This document shows positions 23,801-34,443 of a stretch of 64,000 nt of DNA, one piece after another. Origin of the DNA: Zygnema cylindricum (lineage: Eukaryota > Streptophyta > Zygnematophyceae > Zygnematales > Zygnemataceae). The translations under genes were made by a program, and so were the position numbers. How positions within the stretch are numbered: the first letter of the stretch is position 1; every line of letters starts with the position of its first letter. The notes beneath the pieces are model-generated. The model saw only the letters and a list, made by a program, of their open reading frames with translations. It had not been told where the DNA came from and did not search any database. The stretch spans positions 1 through 64,000 of the forward strand of contig JBBHKE010001342.1 in NCBI GenBank assembly GCA_037447655.1, given 5' to 3'.

Positions 23801-24460
23801 AGGGAAGAAAGGAAGAAGGTTACACAGGCAGAAGGCGCATAGCCAAATCTGAAATGAGCAAATGGAATCCGGGTCAGGATGTAGTAATCGAAATCAGTGG
23901 ATCAGGTACATAATCACGGGAGAAACGGGCAATATCTGAAAAAGCCACAACTCTATTCTCAAAAAGGAAAACGTTTATGAGGAAATCAAGCGAGACTAAT
24001 CCTTACGAGCAATGTGATGTTTGTCACTTCTCCAAATAAGTTAAATTCTTATTCTTTCACCTCAATTTCTCCTCACAATTAAGGTACATAGGCCACAAAT
24101 AAGTTTAAACTGCAAAAATCATGTCCTCCCAATTTGATGAATTTTAATGAGTATTGCAGATAGGGTAATTACACAAGAGAATTTTACCCTCAGCATCGTA
24201 CAATTTTAGGATGAACCGTACACACTATTACTCGAAAAACTGTAAAAATTGCACAATTTACCCTAAAAATAGAACGGTAAATTTTCAATAGTCTTATAAC
24301 CCTAAGGCTTGGGAATTTTAAAACACCATCTGTTCTCAAATACATCATCCCGTCCGACTATCCTCCTCTCATTCCATATCACTCACGACCCACAGCCACA
24401 TAAGCAGCTAGAGAAAAAAAAAGAGAGAGAGAAAGAAAAAGAGAAAAAAGAGAGGGGGAG

Positions 24461-24556
<96 letters not shown>

Positions 24557-27500
24557 AAAAGGGAACAAAAAAGAGACAAAGACAATACTCATAGTTTTCG
24601 GTTGCTGTGGTCTTGTAGAGGGCCCGGACATGGGCCAAACGCTCGTCCTCTGAAAGCTTGGAGCCCATTGAAGGTAAAGGTTTGGAGGGTTTATATGGAT
24701 TGCTGCGCACTACCACCACTGCAGGTGTGTGGGGGATCCACATATACCGTAAATGCTGGTATTCTTTTAACCATTTACTGCAAACCAAAAAATATACCGT
24801 AAATGCAGGTATTCTTTTAACCATTTACTGCAAACCAAGAAGTTATCAGTTAACGGTGAGAGAAACAAAATGAGGCCAGATCTCACAGCATGACAGTGTC
24901 ATAGAAAAAAAGAGCTCAGAATGTAAGTAAAAGCGGCAGCGAAATGCTTTGTCAAATTTCTGCCTTGAGTAGTAATGCACATAAACGCATTGAGAGTTGA
25001 ATGGTTAGTATTTTACACCGCTTTGTGTCCATTTTGATGTGAAATAAAAGCTAAATTACTCCATGTGTGCAACAAAACCAAGGCTAGGTGAAAGCTTTAT
25101 CGAAAAACAACCGAAGGAAAAAATCCTCGCAACTGCTTTGAGAAATCTTTGTAAAACATAAGAACATTATTTAATAACCCACCGCTTTCGATTGGTATTC
25201 AAAACGAATTTAACGTCAACATCTTCTCTCATCCCAAGAGTTGCTCTCCGCTTTAAACACCGTGATAAGACAGATTTCCATAAGCCACCAAAATATTTCG
25301 AAGGACTATGTTAGCATACACAATTATTGCACATATGAGATTACTATCGTTATTGGCCAGTAGTTGCCGTAATCATGCAGAAAAATGTAGGATTTGTACA
25401 GTTTTCTATGTGATTACTGCGATTACTGGCCAAGCATGATAGCAATCGCTTATATGTAATTTTACCCTCTTACAGGCACTAGCGCATAAAAGAAAAGACG
25501 TCACTAGACAATAAAAGAGAAGATGAGACAAAAAAGAAAAGACGATCCTAGACAACCGAGGAAAACACACCTGTGATTCTTTCTAATTTGGTTCATGTCT
25601 GAAACGAAAGTCTCTTCGAGCAATTGATGAGAAGGAACACACTGAAGTGTGACGTCAGCAACAACACCCAGTGTCCCTAACCCACATCGCGCGAAATAAA
25701 AAAGCTCCGGATCCGTTTTAGGGCTCAAATCGAGGGTGCCTTTGGCAGGTGTGACCAATCGTAGACTCACTACCTGTTCATCGACAGGTGGAATAGTGGA
25801 TCCTGTTCCATGGGCACTGACCTACATAGCGAAGAAAAAAAGAAAAAGGGAGAGAGAATGAGCCATAAAACAGGAAATTGAATGAGAAGGTCCTGTGCCA
25901 TGGGCACTAACCTACACGGAGAAGGAAAAAAAAGGGAGAGAGAATAAGCCGTGAAATAGAAAAGTTACAGCCTCTGCCATGGGCACTGACCTAGACGGAG
26001 AAGGAAAAAAAAGGAGGGAGAGAGAATGAGACATGAATTAGAAAATTAACACAAAATGAGTAGAAAATGGCAAAACTAAAGTCCTTCAGAAGGACATAAG
26101 AAGACAACTCATTATGAGGCAAAGCACATAACAATGAGGAAATGAAATGAAAGGTTTGTCTGATTGCCAATTGCGATGACCAAGAAAGTTAAAACAACTA
26201 TCCAACATATAGAGTTTGACAATCACATTTCAGGTTTAGCTTAGATTAACATTTGACATCGCTCCAAGCATCTTCAAAATCGTCTGAAGAGTACAAAAGA
26301 AAGTGCCTAAACAGAAACAAAATATATTTGTTTTCCACATATTTGTATGGCAAAATTTTCCAATAAATGGCCGGCATCGCATGAGATCCTACCTGGCTGC
26401 TCATTCCGTGACAAGCAGTCAATTCTGGTTTTATGGAAAACAGCGATAACAATTGCAGCAATATTTGACTCAAAACAGCACTATGCTCATTGTGATAGTA
26501 TATTTAACAATCCAGTTACAGATACCAAATTAAAGAATTCAAATACAGTATAACAGTAGACATGTTTGACATGATGCAGCTGCTAGTTCAATATAGATTT
26601 GTGTTTAACCTCTCACTATGCAATAAACTCCAGTTTCCCTTCTTTCCTATTCAAATAAAATTTGAATCTGCGGAAAAGAATTTTGATTGGCTGCCAGAGC
26701 ATTAAGTGTAACCAAAAAAGACATAGAGAGCAACATTACAAAAAAGCGAATTTCAATTCTGACTCGAACGTAATCCATTTATTTGCCTATTTATTTCATC
26801 CGTTTGTGCAAAAAATCCCCGGAGGTTCTACGTTTTGTTTTAGAGGCATGACTTCCAAAAGCCTTGAAATAAAAAAAGCTCAGTCTTGAGTTCCATATTC
26901 CACTGCCCCCTAACACCCCATTATTTCCTAGATATACTGCCCATCACTGTCAGTGTCAATAACACTACACCGTGAATCGCTTTAGTGTTAATGTTTTTTT
27001 AGCCGCTTAAAACATCTTTTCTCCATAGACACGTGTCCAATTTATGATTGGAGACAGCAATCGAAAGGTGAGCACCTTGTCTTTCAATCGGAACCATCGG
27101 ATTTTCAATCCGAAAAGTGTGCATGGAGAAAAGATGATTTAAGCGGCTAAAAAATCATTAACACTATAAGCGATACAAGGTGTAGTTCAACAGGAGTGGA
27201 TTACAATCTGCCACGTTCCCTACACTGAATTAGCATTCTGAATTATAATTGCTCATTTACACAAAGAATTTCTTTACACTCTAGTCCTTTACATGGAATA
27301 ATTCCTTCACACAAATAATTCCTTTACACTAATAATTCCTCAACACTACCGTTACACCAATAATTCCTTTACATTAATAGCAATGGGCAGTGTAGCTTCT
27401 GAATTCAAGAGCAAAGTTAGGCAACTGGCATTTCATACTTAAATAGGCTGCCCCTTCACAGTTCACAAAAGGTACCTAAGAACTTTACATCATCAATGAA

Positions 27501-29193
27501 TGGGCCCAAAGTAAAACATTACTATTTACTTAAGAATAGTGCAAAAAATAGTTATTGTTTTGTTAGCAAGTAAATTTAAAAAGAATTCTTCAGCCAGTTT
27601 AAAAGTTTCATGCCAAGTTGTGGATGTCAGAAATATAAGACAGGAACAATATATACATAATCACATACATATATATATGTATATATGTGTATGTGTGTGT
27701 GTGTGTATATATGAAACAAAAATAATGAAGCGAACAAATTTAATTCCAACTGGACTTTCACGAGTATAACAACATATGAACATTGAAGTGTCACTCAAAT
27801 TATCTGTGGGATGTTCACTAACTTACACCACAAAAGTATCTCGGTATTTTGAAAAAAGAAACAGGTTTTTAGGGATAAGAGAAGAATTTTCATCAGCCTA
27901 ATTGAGAAAAAGAAAATAAGCAAGCAAAGCTTATATCCATAAAAGTGTGCCCCAAACATTTCAAGGGAAGAATTTTCAACCAAAAAATAAGCAATCACGA
28001 ATAAAAGAGTAATCAACGGTATGTATGCACGTATGTGTGTATGTACATATGTAGGTATGCATGCATGTAAGGTATGTATATATGAAGGTATACAAGTACT
28101 TAGGTATGTATGTGCACCTGAATGAAGCCCCCCAATTGTTGCTCTCTCACTGAAGCATAATTTTGAAGAGTGAGGCCATGGGGGCGGAGAGCCTCCACCA
28201 CTTGCTCCACTCTCGCTCCTGCCTCCACACGGACCTGTCGATTCAAAGGATCGACTGAAAGAACTTTATCCATGAAAGCAAGGTTCACCATCCCCGCACT
28301 ATTGAGGGCCAAACCATTAGGAGAAATGGCACTTCCCACCGGTCTCAATTTCTGACCCTGTTCATGTGCCTCCCTCACGACAGCCTCAAGCTCCTGTGGC
28401 ACAATCGGAAGACGAAGAAGGAAATGGCCGCTCAATTATTTTTTTAAAACACGGAAAGAAATTGAAAACAGGGAGAAAAATGGATTGAATTGCTCGAGTT
28501 TTATAGCTCTTCATTGTGGTTTATTTTCAATAGGCCCTAGCAGACTGTATTTTCCACAGTACATTGGTCCAGGTTTCTCCTGTAACATCCCTATATTGCA
28601 AAATTTCAAGTAAACAATAACAACTAGAAAAATAATCCATCAATCAGCCCTAAATTCCCTACGTCTATACGTACTTCCAAACTCTCCGGTCGAACGTAAA
28701 CTCGAGTCCTGACTTCATGTGTTCCACTCCAGTTAGATATGTGCTCTTCATCACCTTCTTCCTTTACCTCTTCACTCTTCCCATCCTCAACTTGCATATA
28801 ATAATATGCAGCTGCTGCAAAACCACCAATAGCCAAAGTTCCGGCCACAATAATCACACCAACATTGGCTCCTTTCACATTTTCAGATTCAGAAACAGTA
28901 CCTCCGGTGGAGAAACACCGAGACTGTAAGTTTTTGCCATTGAGGTTGGGTGTTTTGATGCGAGAGGATGTCATGGAACTTGAAAACCATCGGTTACGAT
29001 AAAATGTTTTAAACGAAGACGCATGTGAAGCTTTTATAGAAGCTTGCGGAAGGAAAGGGGATTGCAAAATGGCGCCAATATTGTTCACACTTAAATGTGA
29101 ATTTAATTTTTGCTGCTGCTGAGATAGTTTGGGAGTTACAGGTTGATGGCCAATGGCACGTTTAAGAATGAAAAAGAGAGTACGTCTAGCCAT
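20888..29193 (-). CDS. GLDH: L-galactono-1,4-lactone dehydrogenase, mitochondrial
   Basis: GLDH is the FAD enzyme that oxidises L-galactono-1,4-lactone to ascorbate at the inner mitochondrial membrane, passing electrons to cytochrome c; it also helps assemble complex I. Eight exons with consistent phases: 29193-28675, 28393-28118, 25821-25571, 24777-24589, 23653-23372, 22883-22628, 21746-21606, 21067-20888. They give 697 residues, longer than the roughly 610 of Arabidopsis. Residues 1-100 are basic and Ser-rich (presequence), 111-133 are hydrophobic (membrane segment), and HISNWSGTHEV opens the mature enzyme. The FAD-binding region includes RPVGSAISPNG and VSAHGTG; the C-terminal ALO-type domain includes GFDCGGQQWVSE and the EQRW substrate motif. 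A Ser/Pro-rich insert in exon 5 explains part of the extra length. Several splice junctions are tandemly duplicated (separate entries). It is divergent from MFL1. Confidence 0.96.
22199..22355. repeat. GA-rich purine tract in GLDH intron 6
   Basis: About 155 bp of GAGAGG/GAGGAG units, a polypyrimidine run on the GLDH sense strand. Open frames over it are low-complexity artefacts. Confidence 0.85.
22890..23005 (-). repeat. Iterated branch-point-like motif before GLDH exon 6
   Basis: On the GLDH sense strand TTCTGACAT or a close variant (one copy CTGTCAT) recurs about five times between 23003 and 22930, just upstream of the exon 6 acceptor at 22884. CTGAC fits the plant branch-point consensus CTRAY. 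The unit spacing is irregular. Confidence 0.65.
23045..23403 (-). repeat. Triplicated 5' splice site of GLDH exon 5
   Basis: The real exon end at 23372 (sense TACAG, then GTGAGCTC) has two copies farther into the intron, with exon-like ends at 23203 (ATACAG, then GTGAGCTC) and 23076 (TTATAA, then GTGAGCTC). Each copy includes about 30 nt of exon, coding for WKLSS plus neighbours, and about 25 nt of intron up to a TACCTTTT-like word. C/T-rich filler separates the copies. Spacings are 169 and 127 bp. Confidence 0.85.
23765..23820. repeat. GGAA-type microsatellite in GLDH intron 4
   Basis: An (AAGG)n-like purine run, pyrimidine-rich on the sense strand, about 115 bp upstream of the exon 5 acceptor. 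Confidence 0.8.
24411..24560. repeat. (GA)n microsatellite in GLDH intron 4
   Basis: A nearly pure GA dinucleotide run of about 75 bp (24464-24538) lies inside a longer purine tract, close to the exon 4 donor at 24589. It is likely length-polymorphic. Confidence 0.95.
24741..24840 (-). repeat. 50-bp tandem duplication of the GLDH exon 4 acceptor
   Basis: Two copies of a 50-bp unit (period 24771 to 24821) each contain GGTTTGCAG followed by TAAATGGTTAAAAGAATACC. The downstream copy is the exon 4 start at 24777, in frame with conserved protein; the upstream one at 24827 is a spare acceptor. Confidence 0.9.
25795..26035 (-). repeat. Triplicated 3' splice site of GLDH exon 3
   Basis: Three 79-90-bp units each carry a CTCTCTCCC-T-rich tract, a TAG acceptor and the exon start coding VSAHG. 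Starts are at 25821 (used, followed by conserved protein), 25911 and 25990. The two upstream copies contain only about 20 nt of exon. Confidence 0.9.
26964..27186. mobile_element. MITE of the ACTACACC family in GLDH intron 2 (X2)
   Basis: The ends ACTACACCGTGAATCGC and GCGATACAAGGTGTAGT are inverted. The long arms share AGCCGCTTAAA and CATCTTTTCTCCAT blocks with the element at 19829-20051. The flanks share only TCAA. Confidence 0.85.
27240..27385. repeat. Degenerate tandem repeat in GLDH intron 2
   Basis: About seven copies of AATAATTCCTTTACACT-like units (15-25 bp), diverged. Confidence 0.65.
27650..27715. repeat. TA/TG microsatellite in GLDH intron 2
   Basis: An ATATATGTATATGTGTGTG-type alternating purine-pyrimidine run. 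Confidence 0.9.
28020..28115. repeat. GTATGTATG-type repeat at the GLDH exon 2 donor
   Basis: Imperfect GTATGTATGCAC units reach to within a few bases of the exon 2 donor at 28118. Confidence 0.75.
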
Positions 29194-30227
29194 TGGTGAA
29201 TCAGAAAATAAAAATCAGCAAAAAATACTGAATCAGAATTGTAAGGAAGAGATATTACAACATATTCACACCAATTTGGTTTTGTAAATGCTTTTCATTT
29301 CTTACGGAACATGTATGGCCAGTTATTTCAAAAACCAGCATTTGCTCACTACCATAGTTGACATTCCTTATTGCTGTCGCTTCAAATTCTTTTTTAACTA
29401 GTCATCCCATTCCTATCCATTCCCCTCTGCATCTTTACATCCCACTGCATTTCCTCCAACAGTCACACTTCCCGGCATTTATTGCTCTTACCGTATGCCT
29501 TCATCCACTCATCGGTTCATTGATTCATTCGCCTATGGTTTAAAGTACAATAGTACGATACGGTTTCCGTTCAACAAAAATTTCATTCATTCCTTGTTTA
29601 CTACAGTACAGTGCACCGTGTTTCACTGTTAGCGTTAACCGAGGACGCTATTCCTCGACATGGAAAGGCAGGTCTATATGAATGATTTGCTGACGTGAGA
29701 CCAGTGACACATGTGATGGATCCTCTGTTCCGACCCATAGACTTGTCATTAGTGCCACGTCAGGAAAATATCCATTCTGGCGTTTTGTTTATATCTATGC
29801 CAAAACAGCTGCTACGGTACTTATTTTCCCTTCTTCTTGCACATATCTGCCGGACACCAAAGTACTTTGAGCTGTAGTCTTGCAGTGAAGTCCAAGATTT
29901 TTTGTCATTAGAAGTCATCATATATTGTTTTGACACACTCCTTTTCAGTCCAAGAGATAATCCCAGGAAGTTGTTTAACTCGGCACCTTCTCTACAAACA
30001 TTTGTTGAGAAGAGCATCACTCAAGTTTTTCAGATTCTTTAATGCTTCATAAGTTTGTTAGTTTGCCGTTTTACTGAGAAGAAATTTGTGTGTGCTGTGT
30101 ATGTTATTTTAATGCCATCTTAAGTAGCAGAAGGTCTGGTTTGAGGATGTGCCTGCAAGAGAAATGTCCAAAGCTGTCGTAATATACAGCAACCTTTGAA
30201 AATCAGTTTTGCGAATATTGGTGCAAG
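29194..30227. promoter_or_regulatory. Shared upstream region of GLDH and MFL1
   Basis: About 1 kb separates the divergent start codons. It contains no supported gene. A worn MITE end (GTACAGTGCACCGTG, then TTAGCGTTAAC) lies at 29605-29640. No convincing TATA box was assigned for either gene. Confidence 0.5.
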
Positions 30228-33200
30228 ATGGTGACAGGCTCAGAGCTTCATACACCACATTCTTCATGGAATTTTGTTTATTGTAATGACAGTGTCTCGA
30301 AGCATTTCCAGCTTTTTGACGATCAAAGATTGTCGAAGGAAACACAGCTAAGCAATTTTGACATTGGCCTGTCAAACTGCTCATCGATGGCTACAGTAAC
30401 TTTTGTTAACTCTCATACAAAGAGAAGAAAACAGATGTCACATTTACACAAATGTGCTGAAAACTTCGAGACCGCATCTCTCTCTTTGGCAAGAACTGTT
30501 GGTTCATTAGCCGCAAAAGCAGGAATGGAAAAACAGAGGGTACAGAGTGGTCAATGGGTTAATTTTTTGGCCGTTATTGGAGTCCAAGGGCGATTGCTTA
30601 TGAAAGAAGTTCCTCTTCTTGAGAGAGCAGGTGAGCACCACCTTGAATAGCTTCATCTTTAGTACACTGAATGTAAGTCTCTAATTTTTCTTCGCATTTC
30701 AATAGAGGACAAAACCTGAAGTATCTACATTACGGTTTTTTCCTGCATGCTTTTAACTTTATCCCATTCTTTTTCTTTTTGCTACTCTCCTAGTGCGGCA
30801 GTTTGTTCCCTTTCTTAAAATTTGAGACCTGATATTTGCACATCCATTGTTTATGTCAATGCGCTGGTGTTTCTGCTTCCTGTTAGTTAAAAGACAGTGT
30901 GGCTATAACCTGGTGGACGTCTCTTGGATACAGCTTTGGCAATTTCTTGTTTACATATTGTTTTTGCTTTACAGTAGAGATAGGTTGGCACAGAGAGGAA
31001 GGAAAAAACTCCTGAAAACTCTTTCAAAGCCGTCAAAAAACTCCAAACACCTGAAAGAACCCGATAAACACCGGAAAACATCAAAATTCGCCGATTAACA
31101 CTTGAGATAAAAATGCGTTTGTGAAGTTTGAGTTGAGTTTTGGGGGGAAAGGTAGATCATGTATTGTTATTAGCAACATAACACCCTCGAACCTTAAATA
31201 ATGTCATTGGTATTTTTGTTTTTTTTCTTAAAGCTAATTCTTTAAACTTTTCAAAACTAGCCACGTCACTGGGAACTTAATGAGAATCAATAACACTAAT
31301 ATAAGCCCCTCGGAAATTTTCCTTGACTCAAATATATAAGAATTAGCAATACTAATATAACCTGCACTGTAATAACTCCTTGACGCTAATAACGATACAG
31401 GGTGTAACGGTTTGAAATGATGCAGGCATTGGAGCCATTGCCGGTGGCATTGCTGGTGGTTTCACTAATGCGGCTTTGCACCCCATTGACACTGTCAAGA
31501 CCAAGCTTCAGACTCGAGGCGCTTCCAGTGTTTATAAAGGGCCCATCGACGTAGTTAAGAAGGTGAGGAGGTGGCCGTGTACCTGTTCACATGTCAGAAA
31601 AAAATTCAGAAAAAAAATAAGAAAAAAAATTAAGAAAAATAGAGCAGCAATGCTCACACATTTGATAATGAGACCTTTCTCGTCATGAAGTACAAGAAAT
31701 GAGACAGGGTAGCTCTTTGTCAAGCACTCTTTTCATACAAGCCAGACAATGATCATGAATTTCAATTTTTCATGCCATTTTGGGGCAAGCTTGTCCAACC
31801 TTGTGCATGTAAAGCAGTAGTGAGCGAATAATGTGCACCTATTTATTAACAAGACCTCCTGGTCTTTTTCAGGTACTTGCCAAGCAAGGAATTGCTGGAT
31901 TTTACTGTGGCTTACCAGCTGCTCTCGTGGGTTCCATGGTGTCGTCTTCTGTTTACTTCGGCATGTATGAGCTCGGCAAAGGTGTACTCGGATCCGCGAT
32001 ACAGTGCCCAGTGGCTTTGGTACCCCCTTTTGCAGCGGCTCTTGGCAACATCACTTCATCTGCAATATTGGTGCCCAAGGAAGTCATTAAACAGCGAATG
32101 CAGGTTAGTTATTTAGTTTTCTATCAAAATTAGCAGCAACACAATTGATTTTAATCTTACCGCCAGATGCGAGCTGTATACGCCAGTTTTATTTTGAGTG
32201 CTGTTCCTCGAACACTGTCTTTGTTTGACAACATTCCTGGCAATTGATCCCATGCAGTTTTATTTTTTTTGTATGTCCTGTGTTTGTGTTTCAACATTTT
32301 TTGGGGTTTCTTTCAAAGCAAACTTCGGTTGCAATGTTTCTATAATTTAATCATTTTAAACGGTTGCTGTTCACTTGCCAGGCAGGGGCCACAGGAACAG
32401 CTTTAGAGGTGATGATGGGAACTGTGCGCAGCGAAGGAGTCGGTGGCTTATATGCTGGATATTCCGCTGCTTTATTACGAAATTTACCCAGCAACATGCT
32501 AAATTTTTCTACTTTTGTAAGTCCAGAAACATGACATGATGTGATAATTGTCAGTCAATCAAGTTCCTTGGGAATGTTGCCTGCCGCGTATGCATGAGTT
32601 TGAAAGGTATGTCGAAGAACTAAAACTGCAAATATAGGAATGTTTTTGTCATAATAGGCAATTTTTGTCTACCCCGTAGTGGACGTAATTCTTGTTGAAT
32701 GTTCATTGAATCATGATGATTAGGAACAGTCAATTATCAGATAGTCTTCGAGTCTGAAGGGGAGGGAAAGAGTACCGACGCCTTTGTTTCCACAACACAA
32801 TGTGGACAATGTAAGTCATAACAAGCTGCCTTCCACATTAGATTGGTAAGCTGTTAGCTGATATGTTAGTTCCTCTTATGATGTAATGTCTAAATTGAAG
32901 TGAGCACTTCATAGCCTGAATTACAAGCTCCAGGTTGGCGCATCTGCTGCTGATATATGTATATATAACTTTTTTTGCTCAAGATACTTCAGCTTCCCCA
33001 TCACCTGCACCTTATATTCGAACTTAACTTTGTCTAAGAGCACAAAGGCACTTTGAGCTTACTGTTGAATTTTTTCATGGGGAGAACTTTGCACTGTTGA
33101 TCTCGTTTTCTTCATTTGCTCCAGTTAGTACCTGATTTTCATTTGCTTGTGAAAATAGAGGGGCACCTGCTCTCCTGTGTTTGATGTTGTTTGGCGATAC

Positions 33201-34443
33201 ATCGTGAAGGGCTATTAGCGCTAAGAAATTTACAGTGTGGGGTTTATTTTAGTGTTATTAATAATAGATTTGGTCCGATCGATGTGAGCAATTTCAACTG
33301 CTTTCCAAATTAGTGTTAAGAAAAAAAAATAGTATTATTAACGCTATTTTATGTTTAGGGGCCCAAAAAAACCGTCACCATATTAGTATTAACGCTAATA
33401 GCGATTTACGGTGTACTTCTGTGGATTTATGCTTAGATTCCAGTCATTGCTTCTTGAATCCCGTTTCAAAAGAGTTTTTCCTGTTCAATCTTCACAAGGC
33501 TTTGTTCTATAATGTGGCCCTTTCCGGGATGTGGTTCTTTAGTTTCTGAATTCCTGTTTTTTTTTTTTTTTGGTATTGCCATTATTACAGGAGTATATGA
33601 AGGCAGCATGGCTAGCCAGGACAGGGAAAGACACATTGGAACCCTGGCAAAGTGTTCTCTCAGGAGCTTGTGCTGGATCCCTTTCAGCGGCCCTTACTAC
33701 ACCCTTGGATGTGGTAAAAACACGGCTTATGACCCAGGCTCGGCAAGCTATTGCAGCATCTGGTGCTTCAGGATCACAGGTAATAAAGGTGTTTCTTTGA
33801 CTACATAGGCTAGGACCAGTGTTGACATAATTGTTGGAGACGTAAAGCTTTGTCAATGTAACTGTTGAAGCAGTTCCTACCTTTACTTTTGCCAAGTTCT
33901 GGGATGTATTGACGAGGACGTTTGCATTTCATCGTGCGATAACATAATTGTTGGAGACGTAAAAGGTTGCTGTGAACGCAGTTTCAATCTTTATTTTTGA
34001 AAGGTTCTGCGATGTATTTTGACAATGGTTTTTTGCATTTTATGGTGCAGGCAGAGGCTGCTGCAAGGGCTAAGGCTATTGCAGCATATACTTATGGTGG
34101 AGTCGCCTCAACTTTACAAAAAATATGGCTTGAAGAAGGGGCAAGAGGTCTCATGCGAGGAATGGGACCTCGAATTGTTTATAGTGCGTGCTTTTCAGCT
34201 GTGGGTTTCCTGTCCTTCGAGACTTGCCGAGTGTTTTTGCTCAAGCAACACTTCTCGAAGCGTGGAAGAATCCCTCCTTTACAAAACAACAGAGAATCTT
34301 TAATAACCGTTGACGGAAACAGTCTTGAAGGTCGAGGAAAAGAGTCCGATAGTGACTTGGAGGGATCGAAACCTACTAATCTATTAGCATCTGTGGCGGT
34401 CAACAGTTTAACTAGGATTCCTCGTCAAACTTCAAGATGTTGA
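30228..34443 (+). CDS. MFL1: Mitoferrin-like carrier, probably plastid
   Basis: A mitochondrial-carrier-family protein closest to plant mitoferrin-like 1, which sits in the chloroplast envelope and is implicated in iron import. Six exons, GT-AG, phases consistent: 30228-30630, 31426-31562, 31873-32103, 32382-32516, 33591-33779, 34051-34443, giving 495 residues. The three carrier signatures are present: PIDTVK (154-159), PKEVIK (248-253) and PLDVVK (340-345), each opening one of three repeats. RNLPSN and RGMGPRIVYSACFSA follow family patterns. The first 130 residues are unconserved and suit a transit peptide. The start is uncertain: an in-frame TAA lies upstream of 30228, but the ATG at 30387 or an extra 5' exon is possible. 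The C-terminal 60 residues after KQHFSK are polar and not family-specific. Confidence 0.92.
31270..31405. repeat. MITE remnant in MFL1 intron 1
   Basis: CACTAATATAA words and a right end CGCTAATAACGATACAGGGTG resemble the ACTACACC-family MITEs. It ends about 20 bp before the exon 2 acceptor. Confidence 0.5.
33196..33416. mobile_element. MITE in MFL1 intron 4 (X5)
   Basis: The left arm GATACATCGTGAAGGGCTATT and the right arm AATAGCGATTTACGGTGTAC are inverted; GTTATTA and GCGCTAA/GCTAAT words fill the arms. The same terminal theme as the other ACTACACC-family copies, but a different interior. Confidence 0.65.
33821..34050 (+). repeat. Tandem duplication at the MFL1 exon 6 acceptor
   Basis: Two units of about 111-117 bp share ACATAATTGTTGGAGACGTAAA, GGTTCTG/AGTTCTG-GATGTATT and TTTGCATTT. 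The second unit ends in GGTGCAG, the acceptor in use. The matching place in the first unit reads CGTGCGAT, so its AG is missing. Confidence 0.8.

Noticed and set aside
24309-24653. Long Glu/Arg-repeat frame over the GA tract
   Set aside because: It is a translation of the (GA)n microsatellite inside a GLDH intron; the Ser/Leu frames on the other strand are the same artefact.
27240-27385. Regular short repeats suggesting a CRISPR-like array
   Set aside because: Units are diverged and contiguous without spacers, and the host is a eukaryote.
30109-30384. Minus-strand frame opposite MFL1 exon 1
   Set aside because: No family similarity; the plus strand joins in phase to conserved carrier exons.
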